Shown in pieces: positions 21,400 to 29,868 of a DNA stretch of 29,868 bases. The translations under genes were made by a program, and so were the position numbers. The stretch is taken from assembly GCA_019649035.1 (NCBI GenBank), contig BMAT01001749.1, positions 65,105 through 94,972 of the forward strand, read 5' to 3'. The notes beneath the pieces are model-generated. The model saw only the letters and a list, made by a program, of their open reading frames with translations. It searched no databases and was not told where the DNA came from. Position 1 is the stretch's first letter, and the number at the start of each line of letters is the position of its first letter. The stretch is from Elysia marginata. Its lineage: Eukaryota; Mollusca; Gastropoda; Plakobranchidae.

Positions 21400-21684
21400 A
21401 CCTATTGCTGAGGACAAGTACCACCCGTTCTACCCAAAAACGACTCATCTATTGCTGAGAATAAGTACTCGTTCTACCCGATAGCGATTCACCTATTGCT
21501 GTGGACAAGTACCCGTTCTATCCGATAACGACTCACCTATTGCTGAGGACAAATACCCGTTCTACCCGAAAACGACTCACCTATTGCTGAGGACAAGTAC
21601 CACCGGTTCTACCCGATAACGATTCACCTACCCGTTCTACCCAATAACAACTCACCTATTGCTGAGGACAAGTACCACCCGTTC
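21400..21684 (-). repeat. 44-47 bp minisatellite built from the exon 1/intron junction of the TIR gene
   Basis: Units begin at 21400, 21447, 21491, 21535, 21579, 21626 (28 bp, internally deleted) and 21654. The last is the real exon end. On the minus strand a full 47-bp unit holds the 29 coding bases for ERVVLVLSN plus the split Arg codon, then the donor and about 16 intron bases (TCGTTATCGGGTA type). Donor words by copy, going into the intron: GTGAGT at 21655, GTGAAT at 21627, GTGAGT at 21580, GTGAGT at 21536, GTGAAT at 21492, ATGAGT at 21448 (dead) and GTATCG at 21401. The 44-bp copies lack three bases, equal to one Val codon. Confidence 0.93.
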
Positions 21685-23307
21685 ACTGAGCATGGCAGCA
21701 CACAGGATTCTCTGCTGTAAGGTAGAAGGGTCTGCCTCGTCTTCCACAGAAGCATAGGCGCACGTATAGTTAAATGGCGGCGCTTCTAAGTGAGACACCA
21801 TATGTTCCACCCACTCACGGTCCTCAGAGCAATGAGAAAAGAAGACGTGGTAACGATATAAGTCCTGGATAGGAGGTGCCGACACAGTATCCTGCTGTTG
21901 CAGCACAGGCCGCTGTGAGTACGGGCCCCCATAACCACCGTAATTGACTAAGTCGTCAGTCTCTGTTCCAGGAATGAAACCGTTTACCATGTCATCTGGA
22001 TAGTAGCTATAATTATCGCCAGCGCTAGGCATGCCCGGTGAAGGGTAATAAAAGCTGTTACCCGGTCCAAACTGGTGGTAGTTGTGACTATTTTGGTATG
22101 CGCACTGGTGCTGAGGTTGTTGCTGTTGCTGCTGAACGTGATGGTCTTCGCTTCCTGAATCGTGCGGTGAGTTGCTGTCGTAGTTTAATGGGATAAAAGA
22201 CTGTTGAGAGTTTGAGATACATATCGTAACTTTTGGATGCTCTACTGCCGACGTGTGTGGTACCACCCCATTCAGCTCCTGGCTCGACTGCTCTGTCTCA
22301 CTGGTGGTGTTTTTGTTGTCTGAGCTGTTGCCGCTACTAATGACGTCCAGGCTAAGATCTGTAGCAGGAGACATAGAGCCCGGACATTCACTCGTAGTCA
22401 GAGGTGGCAGAGGCGTAGAGCTGGTCGTCTCGCTCGCCTGTTGGCTGCCGTAGAAAATGTTTGACATAGATGAGTTGTTGCTTGGCGGGGAAATAAGGAG
22501 TTGGATTTGATTGCCAGAGGTAGATTCTGCGGGGACATCATTTAAATTTTTCAAATTCGAATGACAGCTCTGTGTTTGTCTGTTGTCCATATGGTCTTTG
22601 TTTGGGTCAGGAAGAAGAGAAAACACGTCACCAGGGGGCAGCTCTGGCTCCCCACAGATACAAGACGGTCTCTTGGGTCCCATGCTGGGCGTGTGAGGAC
22701 TCACGTCAATTGGTACATCGATGTACTTGTTGGCTGGTCCATCAGCACTCTCATCAAACGTGAGCCGAAACCTAGATGCGGCTGCATCGGCCAGCTTGAG
22801 GTTTTTCATTTTCATTTTCGTCCCAGGCGAAGGAGTGTGGGTAAACTGTGACTGATGGTGAGGCCCTGAGGGCAGCTGGTGTTTGAGTTCGTAAGCCTGA
22901 GTCAGGTCGTTGTGAGTTTCACCCAGCAGCTCGGTGGTCGCTCCGATGAACTCTCTCACAGACGCGTCATGGCTAGCAGCGTTTGCGGAAGATGGAGCAC
23001 CCACGCCCATCAGAGGCTCTTTCTCGGCATCCCCTGGGTTGCACGGCATGGTGCCGCCCCTGGAGGCCTGAGCAGCCGTGTTGGCAGTCGTCTCCGAATA
23101 GTGCTGCTGTTGCTGCTGCTGCGGGGGTTGATAGTGGTACGGTATCCGGCTAAAAGAGCAGTTGCTCAGTCTCCTTGGGGCATTCACATTGCACACATTA
23201 AAATCGTAAACAGGTGCGGCCGACGATTCATCAATATATTGGCTGCCCTCAAATTTTGATTCTGAAATGGGAAAAGATGATGTTGGTATATTGGTGAATA
23301 TAGGCAT
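21656..23307 (-). CDS. TIR-domain protein, coding exon 1 (disordered N-terminus and first half of the TIR domain)
   Basis: This encodes residues 1-550 plus two bases of codon 551. An in-frame TAA 33 nt upstream (23340-23338) supports the ATG at 23307 as first Met, although -3 is T, a weak context. Residues 1 to about 480 are low-complexity and polar, with Q runs at 63-68 and 392-397, Ser/Thr/Pro-rich stretches, and a Tyr/Gly-rich segment before the TIR domain (about 408-465). No signal peptide, membrane segment, death domain or SAM domain is visible, so a cytosolic protein is inferred. The TIR domain starts near 485: box 1 is YHVFFSHCSEDREWV (486-500), and the BB-loop region EDEADPSTL lacks the usual R-D-x-x-P-G. 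TIR domains signal by self-assembly in innate immunity, or act as NAD+ hydrolases. Which applies is unknown. Three reverse-strand open frames in 22253-23259 are shadows of this exon. Confidence 0.95.
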
Positions 23308-24998
23308 TAATCTTTCGAATCTTGTCTTGTTTGTATCTTAGTTAGGAGCGGGGTTACATTTGCGCCAGGAAATCCTACAGCAATAATGATTTTTGTGCTA
23401 ATAAGAACACTGTCGTGAGAATTTGCGTCACTAGAATAATTAATAATTTATTTTCAGAAGACGGCAAACGAAACACATTTCGTGGTTAAAAAACAACGTA
23501 ACGACAGTTTTGTCAGCAGATTCATTAGAAAGGCATCACAGATTTCCAGAAGGTTTAAGTGAAAAAAAAACTGTACACAACAAAAGAAAACGGAAATTAA
23601 AACTTAACTAATTAGTGCAACTTTTTATTAATTCAATTTTCTCTCATCTCGACACGTATGCCCACGCATAACATGAGGTTTTACAACCCTTCTTTTACAG
23701 CATATTTTTGTTAAATACTTCTTATTACTGAAATTATTTTACTTTCCCTTAATGAAAGTTAATGAAAATTCAGAGTCATAAAAACTAATTTGAAATCAGT
23801 TACAACTAAATGATGATAGGATGAATTTCAGGCGCGGTGGAAATAGTTATAGTCATTGTTTAAGAAATGAGACCGAAAAGAAAAAGAAGAAAAAAATCGG
23901 TAGAAGTGTAAAACTAATACCAGCGCTGTTGTCAATTTCTAGTGGAGAATCATCAGAATGATTCACGGCCTGGAAACTCATTCACAGGGTAAACAATCCG
24001 GTGTGAAACCTAAAGAACTAACACGCAAAAAAATCCGTAAACAATGGAAGAAACATAGCTGGGCGCGCACGTCAAGTACCGAGAAACTTGGATAGACGAT
24101 GCCGCGATTCACAGTAGCGCTTGAGGTGTGGTTGGTATGTAGGGCTAAGTAACCCGTTACAGAGAGGGAGAGAGAGGGAGAATGGTTGAGTAAACAGACA
24201 AAGGATACAGGCATCTGAATACAGATAAACACGTGACAGCCTGAAAAGAAAGAAACAGATTGAAAGAGTATGAACGAGACTGGAATTAAAAATAGTGAGA
24301 AATAAGGAGTAATCAGACAAATGGGCTGAGGGCAGAGAGAGAAAATAATTATTTTTTAGCACCTCGGAAAGTAAACCTGTTGTAAGTCTGTGTATTGATA
24401 GAACCACACAGAAAATGGGTAAAACTCATAGAATGAAACGCATGAGAGAGAAGCGACCGATATCTGTCAGCCGTAATAATTATAGTCAGTTCATTAGTCG
24501 AGTTTCGTTTTTATGTGAGAACATGCATGATTGATTCCATTATCGCACTGTTGTAAACGTTAATAATAATTGTGGATAAACTTCTTTTGGACTGCTACGT
24601 ATTCAAACAATATATGTAAGGCGACACTGGCAAATCAAGCACAAGTCAAATTTTTTGACATCTTGACTTATTAATATTTTCTAAATTTGTATTGTTTGTC
24701 CTTGAAGAAGTCGAAAAAATAATTGTAACTCTTGCGTAAGTCCTGGGTTATTTCAATTGAAGACAAAAAAGTGATTAACTACATACCAAAATATTGTATT
24801 TAAAGGGTTTCAATTCAAAACTAGTCTCAGTTGGTTGTGCCTCACTAACCCTGGTTACTTCATTATTGTGTTGAAACACTTCAATGTGGAACAGAGTTTA
24901 TAACCTATACAAGCTATAGCTTTTGCATTATCGAGTTTGGTGATTACCATGGTTGGAAGTCAAATTAAGGGAACGACTTCGGTAATAGCTGCTATGGT
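23308..24998. other. Upstream flank of the TIR gene; no gene seen
   Basis: It should hold the 5' UTR, and either the promoter or an intron. Minus-strand acceptor-like sites occur before the ATG (for example TTATTAATTATTCTAG near 23440 and TTATTGCTGTAG near 23378), so a non-coding upstream exon is possible. No clear TATA box was identified. A short GA tract lies at about 24162-24181. The open frames at 23978-24407 (minus) are its Leu/Ser-rich translation. Confidence 0.4.
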
Positions 24999-25038
24999 AA
25001 TAACAATAACAATAACAACAATAACAACAATAACAATA
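24999..25038. repeat. (AATAAC/AACAAT)n microsatellite
   Basis: About 40 bp of ATAACA-type units alternates with ACAACAATA. Confidence 0.85.
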
Positions 25039-25078
25039 TTTAACTAGCATAAATATTACAATAATTCTTTATTTATCA

Positions 25079-25142
25079 TTGAAGAAGAAAAAGAAAATGA
25101 TTATGATGGGGATGAGGAGGAGAATGAAGACGAAGAAGAAAA

Positions 25143-25195
<53 letters not shown>

Positions 25196-25305
25196 AAGGA
25201 GGAGGATGATGATGCTGATGATGGTGATGATGATGATGATGATGATGATGACGACGACGACGATGATAATAAAGAAGAAGAAAAGGAAAAAGAAAAAGGG
25301 GGAGG
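25079..25305. repeat. (GAT)n/(GAA)n trinucleotide tract
   Basis: A nearly C-free strand with perfect GAT runs at 25145-25193 and about 25219-25250, then GAC units, all flanked by GAA/GGA-rich DNA. The poly-Asp frame on the plus strand and the poly-Ile frame on the minus strand are artefacts. Confidence 0.95.
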
Positions 25306-25569
25306 AGGAGTTATAATGGCTTTTTACGACCACTGTTTTAATGTTATAGATTAACAAGATTTGAAAACGTTTGCCTTTTTTAAATACAATTTTAATAAAC
25401 GCCGGTCTACATTTTTTTCAATAGTCAAAAGAATGGAGTACGCAACTTTAAGATAACACACGCAAACATAATAAATACGCATATGCTTTTAAAAGTTGTT
25501 TATACAAACTACATTAAAACACAAAAAAGGATTGCTAAAAACTGCATGCCCTATATGTTTCATCCAAGA
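25306..25569. other. AT-rich DNA, no gene seen
   Basis: No open frame, repeat or regulatory site is recognisable. Confidence 0.4.
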
Positions 25570-25701
25570 TCAATCTCGCAAAAGTAGGCTTCCGCCATCA
25601 GACTTTTGAAAAAGCACTTTCTCAAGGAGGCTTTTTTTTATTTTCCCTAAAGAAGCTCTAGTTGCTATTGTATTGGATGGAGCAGGCCAGAAGTTCCAAG
25701 C
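25570..25701 (-). pseudogene. Possible LINE ORF2 C-terminal fragment
   Basis: The minus strand reads AWNFWPAPSNTIATRASLG, then KKSLLEKVLF, ending at a stop at 25572-25570. The spacing W-N-x-x-P, A-S-L-x-x-x-K, L-x-x-x-L-F matches the end of many LINE reverse transcriptases and resembles the relic at 9448-9948. Upstream in the element orientation a G run (25715-25724) and stops break the frame. It is short, so chance resemblance is possible. Confidence 0.4.
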
Positions 25702-25924
25702 CTTTAGGCTTTAAGGGGGGGGGGCGAACTTTTCCTGAACAAATTGTCCTATACTTTGTTTAACCGTGAACTCCCAGTTTCAGGTTATAGTAAAGCTAGA
25801 TAGAATTTTGTTATGTTTTGGAAAGCGGCCATTAAAACAGATAGCATGTATTAGAAAATTTAAAATACCTTTTTTTATTGAAGGAAGAGGCTGGGTATGA
25901 CCTCTATTTAGAGGGTATGTATAT

Positions 25925-26197
25925 TCAATAGCTAGGTGCCCTCTGTTAAGAGGCTACGTTGACTCAATAGCTAGGTGCCCTCTGTTAAGAGGCTACGTTG
26001 ACTCAATAGCTAGGTGCCCTCTGTTAAGAAGCTACGTTGACTCAATAGCTAGGTGCCCTCTGTTTAGAGACTACGTTAACTCAACTGCTAGGTGCCCTCT
26101 GTTAAGGTGCTACGTTAACTCAATTGCTAGGTGCCCTCTGTTAAGAGGCTACGTTGACTCAATAGCTAGGTGCCCTCTGTTTAGATACTACGTAGAC
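25925..26197. repeat. 39-bp minisatellite, seven exact-length copies with a hairpin in most units
   Basis: Copies start at 25925, 25964, 26003, 26042, 26081, 26120 and 26159, all 39 bp, with decayed half copies at each end. The unit begins TCAATAGCTAGGTGCCCTCT and ends AGAGGCTACGTTGAC. CCTCTGTTAAGAGG inside it is a 5-bp stem with a 4-nt loop. The upstream half copy keeps the stem with another loop (CCTCTATTTAGAGG). Copy 5 has lost the 3' arm. Confidence 0.96.
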
Positions 26198-26214
26198 TCA
26201 ATTGCTATACACTG

Positions 26215-26671
26215 TTTAACCAAAAAATGAACAAAGGGTTCAATGGTGAAAACAGGTCTTAATGTTCCGGCCCAGGGCTTCATAATCAACCTAACTTTCA
26301 TAATTACGGAAAAAGGGAAATCATTCAAATCAAAGGCGGTTGCTTTAAACTCTGAAGTATGGTACTAAAGATTTTAAATTGCATTTAACTCTTCTATTAG
26401 TTACATTTTAAACATGGGTTTTTAAGTACAGTGCTACAGACATTTTTACAGCCTGCTCAACTCTGCATAAATGTTCAACTCCACAAAGTATTTTTTACTA
26501 AATAATGCTAACGAAATGAAAGTTTATTTACGCCCATATGTCACGAAACAGTCGGAAAATCATTTCTTTATCATTCACCTTTGCCTTCGAATTGATAGCT
26601 GCGAAAAAAAAAGCATAAGTTATACATTTTATCACCGAGCCTACAATATTGTAAAGAGATGGTGTGAATAA
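26215..26671. other. AT-rich DNA, no gene seen
   Basis: This lies between the 39-bp minisatellite and the second dispersed repeat copy. A 66-codon open frame at 26471-26671 (plus) has no recognisable feature and overlaps the repeat edge. Confidence 0.4.
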
Positions 26672-27092
26672 GTAAGGCCGAAAAAGTGACCGTTAGAAAT
26701 AACGACACGACACTCAGAGGCTTGCCATAGGGCTAAAACAATAGAAAATATGATACACACTGATCCAAAAATAAAAAATGGCGCCCAAAACCTAGTCTAG
26801 ATCTTGACCCAATACTGACTCTACCTTCTATATCTAGCTTTAAATCTAGATTATTCAAGTAAATTTCTCGACGTAGGCCTAAGTGAAATTTTCAGACTCT
26901 TAATCTAGGTTTAAGATATAGATCTATATCTAACTTAAATTTTAGGAAATTAACAAAGAAAGTGTGTGAAACTGTTTTGTTTATGTGTGTTTTCCTCTTT
27001 ATCATTTAGAAAGAAAGGATTGTTGTTGGTTTTATTTTCAAGAAATGGTAGGCAGAAATATGTAAAAAGTGAGCTCTCCTTACGGACCTATC
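26672..27092. repeat. Dispersed AGATCT-rich repeat, copy 2
   Basis: This is homologous by eye to 18993-19390 in the same orientation. Landmarks are GGCCGAAAAAGTGACC, CCTAGTCTAGATCTTG, AGACTCTTAATCT (26894-26906), GTGAAACTGTTTTGTTT and CTCTCCTTACGGACC. Similarity ends shortly after 27090. The open frame at 26966-27157 runs over its 3' end and is not a gene. Confidence 0.75.
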
Positions 27093-28400
27093 GATTATTC
27101 TCTATGCAGTTCAGATTTAGAAACAGAGCTAGACATTTTTTAAAACTAAAGTTTTAATTGAAAAAAGAGTTGGCGACTTCCATTAAAGCAGATTAGTACA
27201 GCCCTGCCAACCTTGTAAACTTAACTTTTGATTATGTTTTATATTGTAAGTAAAGGAGAGCAAGTCAAAAGCATGACAAAATTGAGTCTACCTTAATTTC
27301 AGTGGTGGCATCGTGAACAAGTAGGTTTTGTTTACATCATTTAAGTAACTGTAAAATTACAAATTATCTTGTTCATCTTTTTGCACTTCATATATCTGCA
27401 GTATCTATGTTTTATGAATTTGTATGAAAGACATTGTGCAGTTTTGCTGCTTTTTTAGAAGGGCTTTGACACTTTATTTTATTGTAAAAGGCGATATAAA
27501 TCTAGATATTATTAATATCATTGATATTATTATTATCATTATAAATTTTATGGAAAGTGATTTACACGAGACGAAATAAGAAAAAGGATCGTTTTAATTT
27601 AAAAAGTAAAAATATCCGATGCGACCTTTTTGCTGAATAACTCTAAGTCTATAATATAATTCTAAATTTCTCTAGTCAGCCTAACTATCAGGTCAAGGTA
27701 AAATGGAGAGCCTTTAGTCTGCAAGTTTAGGGAGCCTCAAAACTTCCTCATCAGTTAAGCAGCTTAAAAATTCCATGTGTAGAAAAGATAACGAAAAATA
27801 GATGGTCCCTATTTACATATTATTCTTTAGGGGTGTTGGTTTTGTTTTATTAATTTTTGTAATGTGCGTTCAAAACTCTTTAGTTGTATCTGGAGATGTA
27901 CCAGAGTGGTTGTCTTACTTTTAAAGCATCTTAAATCAGGTTGTAGATGAAAAAATATCCAACCTGATAAAACAGATAGACTTTTTTTTATTATTAGCTG
28001 GCAAAGCTTTTTTTTTTCAAAGTTTCTAATTCTGCAATTTTTCTTCTCTTTTTAAAAATAAGACGTTGTGATAAATTAATCCTTTTTGTACAACTCAGAA
28101 TAAGTTGATAATACAGTTTAACCTTACCGTATCACAGCCTAGATCTATTTTTATTAAGAGTCTATGATACACCGAGCCATCGCTTGTTAAAGCACAATAT
28201 TGATTCATCTACACGATATTCTTATAACTTCCTACCTTCACTAGGCAGATCTAGTATTATTCCTCACCCAGTTTGACTCATGCTACGTTACGTAGCCTCT
28301 ATTGTCTCTGTTTCGAAGTGCCAATGCCTGAGGGTGGCAGAGCTCGGAAACTCCACAAATAATTAAAAATTGATGCTTGCCAGGTCGACGCCCCGAGCTC
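27093..28400. other. AT-rich DNA, no gene seen
   Basis: A short TTATTA-rich patch lies near 27510-27545. At 28282-28296 there is a near-perfect palindrome, GCTACGTTACGTAGC. Nothing else was recognised. Confidence 0.4.
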
Positions 28401-28406
28401 ACTCAC

Positions 28407-28435
28407 TACAAGATCTATCTCGTAAACGTCAGACT
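28407..28435 (-). other. Candidate small upstream exon (possibly 5' UTR of the TIR gene)
   Basis: On the minus strand a good acceptor (CTCTGGTTTGTTTTCCAG) and donor (TTGTA|GTGAGTG) bound 29 nt. A second donor (CAGTCGGG|GTAAGC at 28493/28492) lies upstream, so the 57 nt between (28492-28436) look like a mini-intron with GT and AG ends. The block lies in a locally GC-richer patch about 5 kb upstream of the TIR start codon on the same strand. It could be a non-coding 5' exon, but there is no direct link. Confidence 0.22.
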
Positions 28436-28559
28436 CTGGAAAACAAACCAGAGCGCAGGGACTGCCCAGTCAATAGAATGGTCTCTGCTTACCCCGACTG
28501 GTCACCAATTCTTGGAGAGATCAATTAGGCTGTCACCTTAGCCATTTAGTCCAAATGTG

Positions 28560-29815
28560 TCGTATATCGTTAAAGATTAATAGTTTGAGAAGACGTCTTT
28601 CACTAATAACCGCTAACAAAATATTGGTAAAATAAAAATGCCATGTCGTTTAGCTTTTTTAAAAGCGATCTGTTTTAGTAACGTTTAAGTTAATCTAAAA
28701 ATTAACACGAAAGCTTTTCCGACTATTTTAGGCCCCAATGGATTATAAATAGTCTAAATGTGACACTTACTCTTCAACATAAAACCTAAAATGATAGCGC
28801 AGAGACTAACATAACCTTTTGCCTCGGGTATATTCAGCAACTGACATTTGACACTTTTGATTAAAATACTTTTGCAACCTTGAACTTGTTCTGAAAACAA
28901 TACTTTTTGAAGAACATATAACTTTTAACCGCTATAATGAATAAGTAAATCAATTTCAGTTCTTTAAATAACCAGCAGTGTTTTAAATAGTCACAATAAT
29001 GGTATAGCCAACATCTTTATATTTCTGCTCAGACGTGAGATATTCATTGTTACGTAGATATCAGAACCAAAGTAATGGAGTCTACAGCCTGAAGTTATGA
29101 GACCGCGATGCATTATAATAATACCATTGGATATCCCAAGCGATGTATTTTAAATCGATCAAAAATTACGGTTTCCAATTACTACATTTTACAATGAATA
29201 CTGCCTGCTCACAACATGAAACATTCCATTGCAATTCCTATGTTTGCAATACGCTTACCTTATTTCAAGAAAACAATATCGGTTTAAAAAACTGGAGATA
29301 GATCTAGTACTGCACTCAGCTGTATCCACTCCTTCCTCTGATATTTACCGATGTGACACTTAACATTTTTATCAAAATTTAGAAATCCAAACATTAATTC
29401 TCACCTTCTAGTACGATGCATTTTGAGTAAAGGAGTTGTTGATTGTTGTCACAGAGAACGGGCTAGGCAATATGATTATAAACCAGGTGCAAGGAAATAA
29501 TTATTAAAACTACCCTGTTGATACTGGATAGTAGATACTCCCAAACGCTAGCCTCAAGGTTAGACATACAAGAAGCCAATTACGGAAATCGGGAACCCCA
29601 TGGATTTATTGATGCTGCGTGCTCCCGCATAGCACCCGTAATGGTGAGCCACATGCTGGGTCAGTGCATGTGCTGGTTCGGAGGCCAGTATGGGGCATCA
29701 GTCATTTGCTTCAGGATATCTTGACTATTATTTTTATTTTTAGTGTTTTTATTTTAGTTATTATTATTATCATTACAACTAATTGTATCTTAAAACTTTT
29801 TTTTACAAAAGTATT
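28560..29815. other. AT-rich DNA, no confident gene
   Basis: A GC-richer segment at about 29570-29715 carries a 68-codon plus-strand open frame (29518-29724) with several Cys and Met residues but no recognisable domain. It is flanked by TTATTA-type DNA and may be part of an unrecognised repeat. Confidence 0.35.
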
Positions 29816-29818
29816 AAG

Positions 29819-29868
29819 CTCTACTATTACTACTGTTGTTACCACCACCACCACTACTACTACTACTA
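29819..29868. repeat. Degenerate (ACT/ACC)n microsatellite running off the window
   Basis: TACTATTACTACTGTTGTT is followed by ACC and ACT triplets to the last base; the array continues beyond the window. Confidence 0.9.

Larger units (their letters stand above)
16676..21655 (-). other. Phase-2 intron of the TIR gene (4,980 nt)
   Basis: The donor is AATAG|GTGAGT at 21655 and the acceptor ends at 16676. The intron contains the exon-end minisatellite (21400-21655), an inverted repeat (20791-20841), a TC-rich tract (19938-20038) and one copy of a dispersed repeat (18993-19390). Open frames within it (17358-17546, 18244-18438, 18675-18881, 20080-20283, all plus) show no recognisable features. Confidence 0.85.

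Noticed and set aside
22253..23259. Plus-strand open frames of 63-126 codons opposite the TIR exon
   Set aside because: They are antisense shadows of a GC-richer coding exon with clear domain evidence on the minus strand.
25076..25357. Poly-Asp (plus) and poly-Ile (minus) open frames resembling acidic or membrane proteins
   Set aside because: They are translations of the (GAT)n/(GAA)n tract with no conserved flanks.

Overview
This is animal nuclear DNA: AT-rich and intron-rich, with GT/AG splice signals, long microsatellites, minisatellites, tRNA-derived SINEs and a decayed LINE. There are no bacterial-style operons. The AGATCT/CTAGAT-rich repeats and the SINE types suggest a mollusc, perhaps a gastropod; that is inference, because no marker gene settles it.

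The one gene I am sure of is on the minus strand. It encodes a 616-residue protein with a long, disordered, Gln/Ser/Pro-rich N-terminal region and a C-terminal TIR domain. It lies in two coding exons (23307-21656 and 16675-16477) separated by a 4,980-nt phase-2 intron. The intron junction falls inside the TIR domain. The splice donor is itself the first copy of a 44-47 bp minisatellite that runs into the intron, so the array carries several copies of the exon end with its GTGAGT donor. This is the most unusual structure in the window.

Downstream on the same strand, three exon-like blocks (12714-12649, 7869-7742, 2720-2484) have good splice sites and mutually compatible phases. They may form the 3' part of an unrecognised gene, or alternative 3' exons of the TIR gene. 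Weaker exon candidates lie at 1381-1242 and, upstream of the TIR gene, at 28500-28407.

The rest is intergenic or intronic. 1-6 kb holds a truncated tRNA-like sequence, (TC)n and (GA)n tracts and a 42-bp minisatellite. 8.3-10 kb holds a minus-strand SINE, and a plus-strand SINE nested in a LINE 3' end, both SINEs with target-site duplications. 11.5-12.1 kb is an (ATT)n array with a 105-N assembly gap. 18.99-19.39 kb and 26.67-27.09 kb are two diverged copies of a dispersed repeat. 20.8 kb has an imperfect inverted repeat. 25-26.2 kb has (GAT)n, another probable LINE tail and a 39-bp minisatellite whose units can form hairpins. Most other open frames are low-complexity, minisatellite or antisense artefacts.
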